64,000 nucleotides of DNA from Phoenix dactylifera (Eukaryota; Streptophyta; Magnoliopsida; Arecales; Arecaceae), in the NCBI RefSeq assembly GCF_009389715.1, contig NC_052399.1:17177646-17241645 (forward strand), in the 5' to 3' direction. The notes beneath the pieces were generated by a model that had not been told where the DNA came from, searched no databases, and saw only the letters and a list, made by a program, of their open reading frames with translations. Below are positions 12,150 to 25,925 of this stretch, in pieces; positions within the stretch are counted from its first letter, which is position 1; every line of letters starts with the position of its first letter. A program made the translations under genes and the position numbers.

Positions 12150-13165
12150 GTAAAGCTTGATGTTAAATAGGTTGGGTTGATCTGTGACTGGCCTGGCCTA
12201 ATCTATTTAGACCTGATTCAATCCAATTTAAAGGACACATAAGGCCAGGTCGAATTCTAAAATTGGACCAATTATATTTTTCGGATCAGGTCTGAGTTTG
12301 CTAAATTCTGATCTGATCCGACCCATTTAATTTTTAGAGCAATTTTAGATTTCTTACCTTATGACCCGACCCGATCCAACCCGAACCTAGTACATTGTTA
12401 GGACCCGTAGGGATGCTTTAAGGGTCTCTAATTATATATTCCTCTAACTCTTATTGTGTTTGAGGATTAGAGGAATGGAAAAGGTTATTTTTGTGACTGT
12501 CGAATGATATGAAATTTACATTAAGGCTTAGGTTAGTTCTATTAAATAGGAACATTGTTCTCCTAAGAAAGAAGTTCAAATTAATCCAGGCAAAATAGAG
12601 TATAACTTTGCTATGTAAAAGAAGATGGGTTCATGATGAATCCTTTGCAACTGTTGAACATTACCTTGCGTCGTTATCAGATGCATTTTAACAAATTCAA
12701 GAAATATCACTATTGAATAAAAAAGATTAGCATAGATGCAATTCTTTTCGATTAAAAATTTTGAATATATGAATAGAAAAAAATTTGTTTGTAGCTAACA
12801 AGGTTAGGTCTATCATTATTAGGTTAGTTTGTGATAGCATCAATTCTTGATGCTTAGATAGTTTCACTTGTATGGTTTTGCATAACCTGCTTTCTATAGT
12901 TCTCATTCATTACAAAAGAAACTAAGCATAGAGAATGACAAGTGCAGAGATCCAATCTGGACCCGACCTGGACCCGAATTATATATGGACCCGACCCAAC
13001 TCGAATGATCCATTGGATTAGAAATTTTAGCTATGAACCCAACCCGATCCGATCTTCTATTGAGTTGGATCTGGGTTCAATATTGGAACCTGAATAAGAA
13101 ACCTAATGGGATCGGGGTCACTCATGCCCGATCCGACCTGACCAATTTGCACCCCTATTCATGTG
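12150..13165. repeat. Degenerate transposon-derived DNA rich in CCCGACC motifs
   Basis: Two clusters (about 12170-12400 and 12945-13163) are full of diverged CCCGACCCGATCC-type motifs, and the right cluster ends TTTGCACCCCTA. Plant hAT-type non-autonomous elements often have termini of the TAGGGGTGCAAA form, so this may be the right end of such an element. I could not find a matching left end or an 8-bp target duplication. The A+T-rich middle shows nothing recognisable. Confidence 0.4.
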
Positions 13166-13690
13166 ACAATGGCAAGATTTGCCGATTTTGTTTTGTATGC
13201 GTTATATTGAGATTTTTTTTTTTTGGAAATTGAGGAAGATTGTTTAAGATCTTTGTTTACAGCAGTAAATTACTATTTTTAAAAATAAAAATAATAATTT
13301 GCTTATAATTATCTTGATTACAACTTCAAAGCTTCGCACGAACTTGACTAAGCATGCATCCTGCATGATTTTAGATAGAGGCTGCTTAACTGCTACTGGA
13401 ATCTTCAAAGGCCTCGAATATCAAATCATTACCGCATCTTTCGCTTTGAGGAAGGAATGAAATAAAATGGAAATATTTGTTTCAAAATGGAGAATAAGAT
13501 TTCCATTATTGCATATTTTAATCCTATTTTACCTTGGCTATGCGTGCATAAGCTCAAAAGAAATTTAGGGGACTTATTATTATTTTAAGATCTCCTTAAT
13601 AAAAAGATGATGGAGTGCATTCATGAGTTTTTTTTCTTTCTATGAGCTAAACGCCTACCTTTGGACCTCATCCCATCATTTAAGTTTCTA
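13166..13690. other. Gene-free intergenic DNA
   Basis: The stretch is A+T-rich, without open frames of note, RNA genes or repeats that I can recognise. Confidence 0.4.
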
Positions 13691-13699
13691 GCACTTTAG

Positions 13700-15440
13700 T
13701 TAGGCGGTGACTCCAAATCAAACCATGGATTTTAGAAAGAGCCTTATAAAATAGTAATAGATTTGTTTGAAGAAGCAGGCAATTTATGTGTTTTTATCTT
13801 ATTAGTGGAAACTTTTGAAGCAAAATTGTTGGCTCTAAAAGATTGATTTTGATGATGCAAAATAGTTGAGTACAAAGATGATTAATCTATTGTATTGAGT
13901 TTGGTTGATTGATTTCAGAAAGCTAAAAAAAAACCTACGGTGACTCTTGAAGAACATCTATCCGAAGCTCTACACCAAGAAATACAATTCCCAAGAGGGC
14001 ATGAAACAATCCTTGGAAGCTCACATACAAATACAGAAAATTTCGTTATGAGCTATCTTAAGAAGTGACCCTAAGTTTGCAACAAATCGACCCTAGAACA
14101 CTATCATTGGTTGATATGCTTTCACTAGCCGACCCCATAAACAAGCAAGTCGACCCCTGAACGGCCACAGTGGAAAGACAGAGAACAGTAAAACTCAGTC
14201 CGTTGAAGAGTCGACCCCTATTATCAGATGAGGAGACCTTTAAACTAAGAGAGCCAACTCTACAATGATGACAGAAGGAAAGTGAGAGCGTAGTAAAAGC
14301 AAAGCAAGCTCGAGTGGACCCCTAGAAATTACAAGCTGACTCATGGCGATCGCAAGTCGACCCTTGAAAATGTCGAGTCGACTCTACTGCGCCTGACAAC
14401 AGTAACAACTAGTTTTTCTGTAAGTTAGAATGATTGTTTTTATCTCACAACGGCTCGTTTAATCGATCTAATAGCTAGAAAAGCGTTCTAATCACTTCTA
14501 ATTGGTATAAATACATAAGAACACCGAAAGAAGAAGAGAGCTCGAGCTATGCAAAGAGAATTGTACAAGAGAAAGAAATATAAAGCAAAAAGAAGAGAGC
14601 TTCAAAAAGAAACTCATTCAAGAGCATTCACTATGAGCTGAATGGTCACATCTTCTACAACTGAGAGTTGGTTAAGTACATTCAATATCAATTAAACCAA
14701 CCAACCGAGTCAAGCTCCGTTTATTGCTTTGTATTTATCATGAGCTGTATTATATTGTGCTTATACTTTATTCTTTCTATACTCTGCTGTAAAAAGTTTC
14801 AGAAACTGAAACTTGGAGCAAGATCCATCCAAACTTTGAATTGGATTGTGCAGGCTTTGGTTGATAGCATATAAAAATCAACTGGATTGATTATGAGCCC
14901 ATGTAAAACCATCGAATTGGAATCTCGGAAAGATTATAATGAACATTATCAAGAATAATATCTTGGGGAGTGGACATAGGTGCAGGATTGACACCGAACT
15001 ATTATAAATTTTGTGTATTTATATTGCTTGATTTATTTGCATTAATTTTCTACTTATTTACTTCTTAGTTAATGAAATTACTATTCTTCTATCCAGTTTT
15101 TATTCCACTACATTACTTTTAGATTTTTAAAAAGCTCAATTCACCTCTTTCTTGGGCTGCATAGTGGGCAACAAAGATCAACCTCTTAAAATGATTAGAT
15201 AGCTTGAAGTGAGGCACCCAATTAGTAAGTCGGGGAATAAGTTACCAGGCTTACTTTTTGAATATTTTAACATATTCATACAATAGAAACTTTCTCCTCT
15301 CAAGAACAACATAATACACCCATATTACTCTCCATCACTCTCTCAATATATATTAAACTATTTAAAGAAGAAGAAGAAAGCAAGAGAGAGAAAGAACTTT
15401 ATATTTTTGTTCCATCATGTTTGGTATATCTCAGGTTATA
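13700..15440. repeat. Copy A of a local tandem duplication, split by a solo LTR
   Basis: The left part (13711-13826) starts CTCCAAATCAAACCATGG and contains GATTTTAGAAAGAGCC. The right part (15174-15440) contains GATTAGATAGCTTGAAG and CTCTCAAGAACA. Both have close counterparts in the same order at 15628-15679 and 16256-16620 (copy B). Removing the LTR at 13827-15173 restores co-linearity with copy B. Confidence 0.75.
13827..15173 (+). mobile_element. Solo LTR of a Ty1/copia-type retrotransposon
   Basis: The 1347-bp unit starts TGTTGGCTC and ends GGGCAACA, so it has the TG...CA boundary within a short inverted repeat (TGTTG/CAACA). The flanks AAAAT (13822-13826) and AAGAT (15174-15178) fit a 5-bp target duplication with one later change. 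Copy B of the surrounding duplication still has the empty site at about 16327-16331, reading AAGAT at the same point. No internal domain is present on either side. The LTR has several dispersed TCGACCCC motifs (about 14085-14365), and its end (CACCTCTTTCTTGGGCTGC) is typical of copia LTRs. The superfamily is inferred and could be wrong; the LTR call is firm. Confidence 0.85.
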
Positions 15441-15539
15441 TACACTAATATAGACTCTATATAAGAAAAATAATACAGGCTGATATAAGATTATGCTAAT
15501 AAAAAATATATTATAAACTGATACAAGTTATTATATGAT

Positions 15540-16723
<1,184 letters not shown>

Positions 16724-16914
16724 CCCTTGCAAACTATCCACCTACTTTAGAAATGCCGATTAAAATTGAGAGAACAAAATAGAAAAAAGGAAGAAGGTTG
16801 AGAACGGGGAAGACGAGGCTTGGGAAACAAGTAGCCCAGCTCGGCCCACCTTCCGTCTAGCCAGCCCAACCTATTACACCGTTGGGATCGGAATGTATCT
16901 TTTGGGCCAACGAA

Positions 16915-16985
16915 TGGTTGATCTTCTTTCATGCCGTCCACCACTACCACTGAATAACTGTCTGCACAAATCTCCAAGTACTCTC
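16915..16985. repeat. Copy C (partial) of the local tandem duplication
   Basis: GGTTGATCTTCTTTCATGCC, then ...TCCACCACTACCACTGAATAAC... and CAAATCTCCAAGTAC correspond to the beginning of copy B (15571-15635). The similarity then stops. Confidence 0.6.
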
Positions 16986-17131
16986 CAAGCTCTTCCCGCT
17001 GTCCGCCATTTCAATTCAGTTCGCCGTGATGGAAACGGCCATCTCAGAACATGGTGTACATTTTTTTATACGGTCTACATTTCAAATCCTGTCCGTTTAT
17101 GTGTAACGTCCCGATGAGATACACCGAGGCT

Positions 17132-18164
17132 CAGAGCCGGCCCGAGCCTTAGGCGATCGAGGCGGTCGCCTAAGGCCCCGGGCCAATGGAAGGCCCCGGG
17201 AGGTGAAGGGAGAAAAGAAATTGAGAGAGAGAGGGGGAAGTTTTTGGCACTGTGATCAAAAGGAAGCAAAGACCCCTTTTAAAACGGAAACAGGAGCTGG
17301 CTACGAGTCTTCTCCCTTGATGGAAGGGAGGTGGAGAGTTTTCTGGCCTGCAGAGGAGCAATTTGGGAAGTTGGGGACAGTAGTTTTGTTTTGGGTGGAG
17401 GGGGGAGAGAGAGAGAGAGAGAGAGGAGGGATTTGGTTGGCTTGATACCCGCCTGAAGCCATTCTTATCTTTCATCCCTTCTCTTTTTTGGTTTTGGTCT
17501 TGGTTTTCCTTCCCTCATAATACTCCTGATCCACCTGGGCCATCGGGAAGAAAGATAGGGGGATTGGAGATGGACTTCTTGGAGGGTAGAGAGAGAAAAG
17601 GAGGGAAGAGGAAGGGGGGGGGGGGGGGGTGTTGAATGGCTGCTGTGCTGTGATGCTGCAGTAGCTGCTTCGGTACTCACCAAGTAAGGGTACTCACTTT
17701 GAAAGGGAGATGGTGGGATGGGATTTTTATTAATTAGATTGAGTGAATTTTCCATAATGCCCCTACTTTCTTTTATAAAAAAGGCCTGAACAAATTCTGC
17801 TCTTGCTTTACCATAATTCCCATAAAGAGTGCCATGGGATGATCTTTTCCTATTCTGCTCTTACTTGACAGAATAAAAGTATTATTAAGCATTATCTCAG
17901 TTATTTAATCAGTTTCATGGCTCTTTTTTAGGTTAATTACTTTTCTATATTTTCATTCAAAAATTATATTAAATTGAAAAGACTTCTTATCTATTCTTAT
18001 TAGATTCGTGTATCTTTATTGAAATATTATACTTGATTACTATCTATTTTTATATTATTTTTAAAAAATATTTTTTACTTATTTAAAATTTTATTATTAA
18101 AAAAAAGGTCTCATCTATTGGATTCGCCTTAGGCCTCCAAATGTATTGGGCCGCCCCTGCGCGG
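17132..18164. mobile_element. Non-autonomous hAT-like element, about 1 kb
   Basis: The left end reads CAGAGCCGGCCCGAGCC and the right end, reverse-complemented, contains CAGGGGCGGCCC. These are inverted termini of the CAGGGGCGG type common in plant hAT elements. Just inside the left end is GCCTAAGGCCCCGGGCC, and near the right end GCCTTAGGCC, a sub-terminal motif also typical of such elements. The flanks CCGAGGCT (17124-17131) and GCGAGGCT (18165-18172) match at 7 of 8 positions. However, five extra bases lie between CCCCTG and the right flank, so the exact right end is uncertain. The core has GA-rich tracts, an 18-base G run near 17614-17629 and no transposase. Confidence 0.62.
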
Positions 18165-18229
18165 GCGAGGCTCAGAAAGACCACATAAATGGACGGATGT
18201 GATTATTTAACCGGGCATAACGGATGGCC

Positions 18230-18315
18230 CATAACTTCCCTACGATTACGTGGCGTATCTTGATACAATAGCTTGCATTATACGCATCCGAGAGGACCCA
18301 CCGTCTATAAATAGC
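18230..18315 (+). promoter_or_regulatory. TATA-type plant promoter just downstream of the hAT-like element
   Basis: CTATAAATA lies at 18305-18313. Upstream are GGCCCATAA (about 18226-18235, a site II-like GGCCCA element) and ACGTGGC (about 18248-18254, the core of G-box/ABRE elements). Downstream are a purine-rich leader and AGGGTTT motifs (18489, 18592; reverse telo-box). This combination is usual for genes expressed in dividing cells. No long coding sequence follows. The first ATG frame (18386 onward) is a 28-codon, Arg-rich upstream frame. Confidence 0.65.
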
Positions 18316-19094
18316 GGCAGCGCTCTTCGACTTTCTCCCGCTTGGTTCAGACAACGCGACAGCGAGCGAGAAAAGAGAAGAGAGGATGAGAGAGCGAGGG
18401 AGACGCAGGAAAGAAGGAAGAAGGCGTCGCACCGAGCGGTGGACGAGAGGCACACACAGTTGAAACTCTACGATTATTACACCTAGCTAGGGTTTCGATC
18501 CAATGCCGGTACTCCGTCTCTCCGCCCCTCTCTCGTCTCCCTCCTCTATTTCTCGTTCTTCGTCTTCCTTTTCCGTTTCTTTGCCCAGCTAGGGTTTCGA
18601 TCGAATGCCAAAGGGTTTCGCGCCATTAGAGCTCCGTTTCTTGTTTCACTTCTTGTCGTTGTTCGAGTTCTTGGAGGTAATAGTCACATTGTCTGTTGGA
18701 GGTTTTGATTTTTTGGTTTACTTCTTCTGTTTCTTGATTCTAACTTTTTTCTTTACTTCTTATGTTTCTTGATTCATATTTTTGGTGGCGGCTCTGGGAG
18801 TTTGTGAGGATGAAACAAGTGCGGTGTTGGTGTATTTAGAGGAGTAGATGGTGAAGGAAGAGCTTGACGCAGAGCTGGTATACATCATGGTACCTTGAAC
18901 AGAATTCAATTATTGTTTTCTGTTTTTATATTCATATTTTCGTTTCAGTTCCATCTTAATTTCCACTATTCCTGGGGGTTTATGATACAGTGTCGGCGAC
19001 CTCAACCAATTATGGAGGGAAATATCTCTTGTCGGTTGGTGTCTTGATAAGTTGAGGCGTGCAGTAGAGCTTGTTAAAAAGAATGGGTAATGTT

Positions 19095-19400
19095 TCTATC
19101 TCTCTGAATGGGAAGGTAAGCTTCTGTATTACTGGTCTCTTGGCTATAGAAATTATCTTTTCTTTGTGGTAACATCTTGATATGATCGTGAATATTTTCT
19201 TGCGTTGTTCTATGATAGATCTGTTGTGATGTACCTTTATGAGCTTTCTTTGCTGGTTATTCTTACGGGATCTAAAGGATCCCAAGAGATCTGGTATAAC
19301 AATCCTTTTAGCGATTTTGATGTGAAATTGTACAACTATGAAATAATGCTGGCGATTTTTGCCTGGCCAGGAGCTCAGCCTCACCAGCTGCACCTACGGC
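19095..19400. repeat. Diverged segmental duplication, copy 1
   Basis: It shares ordered blocks with 21935-22150, among them CTGAATGGGAAGGTAAGC against CTGAATGGGCAGGCAAAC, then TTTGCTGGTTATTC, TTTTGATG.GAAATTG, GCTGG.GATTTT and CCAGGAG. The match is interrupted by small indels and preserves no reading frame. Confidence 0.6.
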
Positions 19401-20607
19401 ATCTTGCCTTTTCTCACTCACGCTTAAAAATTGGTGATTTCTTGATGTCTCCTTCTTTTAATTTCTTGGCTTCTAGGGTTTCTGCATCTTTTCTTGCTGT
19501 CTTATTTCTTTTTTTTTAGTTTTCTTGATTTCCAGTTTTGGAGAATGGTTGACTGTTTTGACATCATCTTCATTGTGAATTCTTCTAGGATGGGAAAAGC
19601 TCTATTTCAGAAGAATAAAGAAGAAGAAAATTGGAAAACATCAGAAGATAGTATTCAAAAGCAGAAATCCTGGGGAGGAACAAAGAAAATCTTGTGAGAC
19701 TTTGCAATATTCAGGGATTTTACAGGTTGTTTCAATTGCGTCCATAATAATTAGGGCAATGGAGAATATTAGCATAATTTAGTAATTGTCCTTCTTGAAA
19801 TATTTTATTCTTCAACTGATCAAAGCAGTACTGGAAACCTTGTTAAATTTAATTAGTCAGTAGGCTTATTGCTTGCTTTTGGCTTGTGAGACATTACCTC
19901 GTCAGCTTCCAAGATTTAGAATTAACAAAGTTAGTAAAATATTCTTCATGTAGAGGCAACCAAAAGAGCTGCTTAAGTGAATATGTTTATTTCATTTGAT
20001 CAAATTTTAGAACTAAAATGTGTAGAGAGAGCAGGAGATTAGTTCATTTTCCATCTTCTTTGACACAATAAAGGAAAACGATGACTGATAAAATTGAATG
20101 AAGGGCTGATTGATGTATCCAGGTCCTTTTTGTTGTTTTTACACTTTCTATTCTTGCATCCATTTTATGCGATACAAAAGGATAGATGATGTTTCTGATC
20201 CATGGTCAATGCAGTGGTTGGTTTCTTACCGATTAATATTATTTCTGTTTCTCATATATCATTACGCTTCCTTTGTTTAGGTTGATTGCTGTATGTGCAA
20301 TAAATGTGTCTATACTGGTGAAAAAGTATGATAATCAGTTAAAGGTTGTTGAAAACCTTTTCATTGGACGTGCACAAAGCAAAAATTTGGACTTCCAACC
20401 ACCATAAAATTTCAAGTGCCCTGAAAAATGTAAAGTTTTTTTCCCCCAAATATAATAAAGCTGTAGCTGTACCCTTTTTATTGTTACTCACATTTGTATG
20501 CGAGGGTTTTACATGTTGAGTGTTGGTTGTTAGTTTGTTTCATGGTCTTATATCATAGCCTTATTTTCCTTGTTTGTGCATGGCTCTAATACTTTTTTTC
20601 CTCAACT

Positions 20608-20608
<1 letters not shown>

Positions 20609-20644
<36 letters not shown>
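20609..20644. repeat. Compound microsatellite (CT)n(CA)n
   Basis: About 7 CT units are followed by about 11 CA units. Confidence 0.93.
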
Positions 20645-21934
20645 AACATGCCTATAAATGGCATATTGGTACTAATCCGCCGCAAGAAAATAACAAGCAA
20701 AATTCATTTTGTACGGATGATGCACACACACACAGACATATATTTATGTTTGGTGTTATTTGATAAACAATACTTCTTAGATAAGTAGAAATTAGCAAGC
20801 ATGTTTCTACAGAAACTAGTTTATGCCTTGTGCCTATTCACAGCTGCTACTCTGATTCTCATAACTGATGATTTTGTCTTGCTGAAAAGTAGACTCAATA
20901 GTGATGCAAGTTGATTGGCTAAATCCTAATTCAAATCATCATGTATTCTACTCACCCAAAATTGATCATGTAGGCTGGACCTCCAAGTTGTTCTTGTACA
21001 CTTAAAACCTGAATCGACTTGGATAAAAATCTAAAATGTGGACTGATATTCCTACCATGAAATATAGTGGATTTGATATTGCTTTGGATTATAAGATAGA
21101 TACATAAAACTCAGATCCAAAACCAACTAATTTTGGACTCGAAATCCTACATTTATATCCAACTGAGGTCAGACCTACTCATGCTAGATCTAACTGCTAT
21201 CAGAGTGGTAAAAAAGTTATTATACTTTATGTGTCCATCAAACATTTAGCAGGTAAAATACTTCTCTTTGAAGCATTACATTAGAAGTGCTTCTGGATCA
21301 GAAAAGCATAGCATTAGAAGTACAACCTTAGAAATCTTACAAGTGAACGAGCATGGAACAGTGAACAGATTGATGGAAGACAGTTCTGAACCAGATATTC
21401 TGTGGATGGGTTGAATGAGTATAGGACTAGATCTGAAGAACCATGGCCGAACTTGGATTATCTGGTGCTGGCTTACCAGGGAAGATTAGCTTTTTCACCA
21501 TGTGAAGGTCAGGTTAATGTATTTATCATTTGATCTTGTGATGTTCACATTTAGGGATAGGAAGTAAAGAATAGAAAGTTAATACAAAGATATATAACAG
21601 GTAAAAAATTTTAGTTGTTAAATACTGATAGTTCTACCATTATGCTTTGCAAGATAATATAGTTACTCTGTTGATAAGTTCTCAATCTGTTGTATAGATC
21701 ACAGTTGCAGCAAATAAAGATGGTGAAAGTAATGGAAGGAAAGATTCGGGTGAAAAATGTATTCTGCTCTCATCTTTCTTTTAATAACAAATCTGGAAAA
21801 AAAGATTTTCATGTCAGCTTTAAAGCTGAAATTGCAACAATTCCTTGCCTTTCCTGTGCTTCTTACTCTTTATTCCTTCATCTTGATATGGTGACATCTG
21901 CAATGGGAGCAATCAACATAGAAGAATCATCAAT

Positions 21935-22150
21935 GTGTCTACTTTTCTGAATGGGCAGGCAAACTTTAAGGTTATCGTTATCATGGATATTAACTTTGTT
22001 TGCTGGTTATTCATGAATTAAATGTTTGTAAATTAAAGGACTCTAAGAGATATCTTATAAGAACCTTCATGGAAATTTTGATGGGGTGAAAATTGAAATT
22101 TTGCTGGTGATTTTGGCCCAGCCAGGAGGTTGGCCTTGCCGACTGGGCCT
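21935..22150. repeat. Diverged segmental duplication, copy 2
   Basis: Counterpart of 19095-19400, about 2.8 kb away in the same orientation. Both copies contain CTGAATGGG and TTTGCTGGTTATTC at the start and an AGCCAGGAGG/GGCCAGGAG block at the end. Confidence 0.6.
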
Positions 22151-22339
22151 ATTGCTCTGCTGGTGATCTTCGGAGGTTGTCAACCTTAGGATCAAGTCAT
22201 GTTGATGCATTGGTGGGTAATCCTGTAGTTCTTACTTTTTTTCTTTCTTCTTGTGTATGATTTAATCATCTTTTCAGTGCTTTACAACACGAGAGGACTT
22301 GAATGGAATTTCTTTCTTTCTTTCTTTCTTCTCTTCTTC

Positions 22340-22890
22340 CTTCTTTTTTCATGCTGGATGGATTTCTTATTTCTTGTGAAATATTCTTGTGCTACCTTTG
22401 ATTTTTTTGGAATATTTCATTGTTAGAATGCTTGAGTAGAACTACTGCATTGCAGTTTCCTTGTAGTTTCTTGTTTTCTTCCTTCCTCCCTTTCTTCGAT
22501 CCTTCTCCATGCCTAATAGATTTGTCTTATATCTCGAGAAAGATTTGATCTTGTGCTATTTTACTAGTATGTTAAGTAATTTTAGTGTTGGTAAATTTGA
22601 AAGAATTACTTTCTCATTCATTTCTTTCTTTCTCTTCTGTGCTCAGCAGATTTCTTATATATTGTGAAAGATTTGATCTTTTGTCATTTGACTGATTTAT
22701 TCAGTGATTTCAGGATTGGAATGGTTGCATAGAATTATTATAGTGCTCTTCTCCCTTTTCTATGCTCGATAGATTTCCTCTTTCTCATAAATGATTTGAT
22801 TTTGTGCTATTTTACTAATGTGTTTGGTGTTTTTGAATCTTTGATGGTTTAATGCTTGAATGGATAATTGCTTTGCAGTTTCCTTCCTTC
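22340..22890. repeat. Degenerate tandem repeat, about four units of 120-170 bp
   Basis: Units begin near 22350, 22505, 22640 and 22760. Each contains ATGCT.GATAGATTT.CTTAT, then GAAAGATTTGATCTTGTGC, TATTTTACTAGT and a T-rich end with TTTCTTTCTT. GCATTGCAGTTTCCTT ends the first unit, and TTTGCAGTTTCCTTCC ends the last. The units are similar but not identical, and no frame is kept. Confidence 0.7.
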
Positions 22891-23698
22891 TTTCTTTTCT
22901 TGATTGATAGAACTCTTTTTAAAATTGAACTTGATAATGGCTTATGATTTATGAGGACTAACATGGATATTAGTTAATAAAATGTATTGTTTAGCCCTAT
23001 TTTCATTTTGTGTTTCTTTGAGAATATTTATAGAATCAGGCCAATTTGAGTTTATATAGGAAGGCATCGGATGTTGAGGTGTAGGAGATTGCAATAAACA
23101 CTGATTATCAAATGCAATAATAGCAGTATTATAAGCAAAAATATGTTTACACAAATTTGTAAGCATGAGGTATCATATTATGATTGTTTTTACTAGCAGC
23201 GGCTGGGCACATAAGTGAAACAAAGATGAAAATGCCGAGGTGGAAGAGGATGAATCATGTTAAACACACTAATGTTGAACACACTAAGGAAAAGTTGGTT
23301 GATATATGTTGAATGGTTACCAGGAAATTAAGAGTAGTATAAGATAACTTGAGTAGTGAAGGGATTTTAAAAGCACAAAATGATGGTAGATGTATCCTCT
23401 GTGGAAAGTTATGACACCAGAGGCCTTAAAAAAGCTCATTCCAAATTACAGATAAGCTTATTAGTTATGCTTTCTAAGAGAAACAAGTAACTTTATTTGT
23501 ATTTCCAACTCTCATTCCTTCAAAAATGGGATACGAAAATAAATTTCTATGATTTTAATGATCTTTGTAATACACATCTTGCTTCTGTTTTCTTAGTGGA
23601 ACACCAACATTGTTTGATATTTTCATTTAGAAAAACGTTTTACCACACTACTCCTTTACTGCATCAGTCCCTGCGTGCTAGAATTATCATGGCCCCAT

Positions 23699-23756
23699 GG
23701 GAAGATGATATCTTCTCATCTTCCTTTGGGAAGATGATATCTTCTCATCTTCCTTT
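23699..23756. repeat. Perfect tandem duplication, 2 x 29 bp
   Basis: Two identical 29-bp units start GGGAAGATGATATCTTCTC. Each contains the near-palindrome GAAGATGATATCTTC. Confidence 0.95.
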
Positions 23757-25925
23757 GGTGCGTACGAAAATAAACACTACTCCTTTGGTGCTTGTATTTC
23801 CTGCTTGTGTAGTGAAGATGATATCTGTCTCATGTTCACATTTTGCTTCTTTCTCAAATACGGTTACCGTTTTATTCATTTTTTATTGGATGTCCTCTTA
23901 TGTTTGTTTTCATTAGCTAGCATTTTTTTTTTTCTAATTTCCAATCATCTGTCCTCTTCCATAAGTAATCCGTAACAAAGCCCTGCTCATGATAACATTG
24001 CCTATGGTACCAGCTTTGAATCATCAAAGTTTCTGCTAGTGCCAAACAATATCTATTAGCAGGTTTGAAGTCTTCACATGTTGATTAATTTATTTACTTT
24101 ATCTATGTAGTCCTTGATTTGCCTTTATTAATCTAATTATTTCTTATTTACTTTGTTTTTTTATTTGCCCTGCCTGATAAATTTAAGGTTTCATTGCTTA
24201 CATTGGAGTCATGATCCTGTAGGGGGAAGCCTAATAAAAATGAACAGGTATGTTTAAATCATTGCCCTAAATTTTTTCTGTTAAATTACTTAAAAAAGTT
24301 CTTTGTTAAGTTATTTTCTTTGTTTTGCAATACTGTCTTAATTTTAATGAAAGCTTGTCCTTTATTTTGATCTCGAAATGCTAGATGATAGGGTAAACAC
24401 ATTATTTGCTTTGTAGTTAGGTGTTATTATTCTTGCTCAGCAACTTCAAAAGAGATTCTTTGATCAAAACTCCCCCCATCCTCTTGTCAAGTAATGCTTC
24501 ACCACATTTAGTAATATTTTGCTGGCTCATAGTTACTTACTAGCATGTTTTGTTCTTAGAATTCTAGCTTATATGCTGCTTTGTCTTGACAACTAGTTAA
24601 AACATTCCCCTTGACATTCTGGATTTGTACTGAGCTTTGTTATTTCTGTCATTTTGCTAATCAGTGTTTGAACTTAATAATATTTTTGCTTCTCTATTTC
24701 TGTGCATTTGCATGGGTCGTCTACTAGGTAAGATGGTGGTTCACTGATAAAATAATACTGGGTAGTGAAGATTCTTTCTCTGAAAAAGTATTTTTAGATC
24801 GAGAAGTTATGAATTTCAAATCTGGCTAGAAAAATGAGATTATAGGGCTTGTGTCTCAAATATGCATTTCTAAAGTGTTTCCATATCATGGGCATCTCCA
24901 AGAGAAACATCTGCAAGTATAGATGTTTGTAATTGGCCATAAATTATTGAGGAAAAGAAATTACTGAGTGGTATGTTGTTCAAATATTGCATGTAGCAGT
25001 TAGCCAAATTTTATCTTATTAATGGAACATGTTCAACATTCTAGTTCTGAAGCTGATACTGCCATCTTGTAATGTTCACCTAATAGGCTAATACTATTGA
25101 AAATATTCTGCTTTTTCTCAAACATAGGTACATCTATCCAATAAATTTCTTTTATGATTAGAAATAAATTTTGTTGAGCTTCTTTTTTATTTTAACTGAT
25201 ATGTATGCTTAATTTATAATCAAATGAATCATTTTGGTTATGTACTGAACAAATACATGCGCATTGGTGTTAAGAGATAAATTGGCTATACAAATAGATG
25301 CACGTAGACTAGAGAATCATGCCTTGGCCTCATCATGGAATAGAGATGATCTGATATCACAATGTGGCTCCTCAAGTTTCATATGCAATAAAATTGAACC
25401 CTATGCTTTCTTACACTATTGAAATAATTTTCGGGTAAACTTTTTATTGCTGAAACTGTGTGATGCTCATATAGCTACCTATGGGAAAAGATGCTCAAAA
25501 TAACGTGAGAGAGAGGGGGGACTATGTAGACTTACTGTATTCTCACCCCATCTGACTTGTGAGCAAGAGAAATTTTGAATAATTTGAATTCCACCGAATG
25601 TGCCTTGTTGGTTGGAGCAATACTTTGTGGAGCAAACTATTATTTTCCAGTTAATCAGGCTATGGCACAAGACCAGGAAATCTTGAAGTGCTGGAAAGAG
25701 GAAATCTTGTTTGTATTTGAAGCTTCTTCAAACTCGGAAATTAAAGTTATAATTTCTTTAGTATCCTATCTGTTCCCTGCTCCCACAACTTGTTCTGTTT
25801 TATTCTTTTTTTGTTAAATTTAAATTTCTTGTGGATGAATTTTTCTTAACAATTGCAAATAAAAACCATGATTCTCTTTTGTAATTATTAATAGTTACTC
25901 ACCATTAATAATTTGTGTACATAGA

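Larger units (their letters stand above)
18316..25920 (+). other. Putative transcription unit without recognisable protein
   Basis: Downstream of the promoter, donor-like sites (GGAG|GTAATA near 18677, GAAG|GTAAGC near 19115) and acceptor-like sites (ATACAG near 18990) are present, and the T-rich texture is that of plant introns. A short frame after the 18990 acceptor reads VGDLNQLWREIS...VELVKKNG and stops at 19088; I do not recognise it. No conserved domain was found by eye anywhere in the block. A long non-coding RNA, or a gene with small fast-evolving exons, is possible. The only support is the promoter and splice-like signals. Confidence 0.35.
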
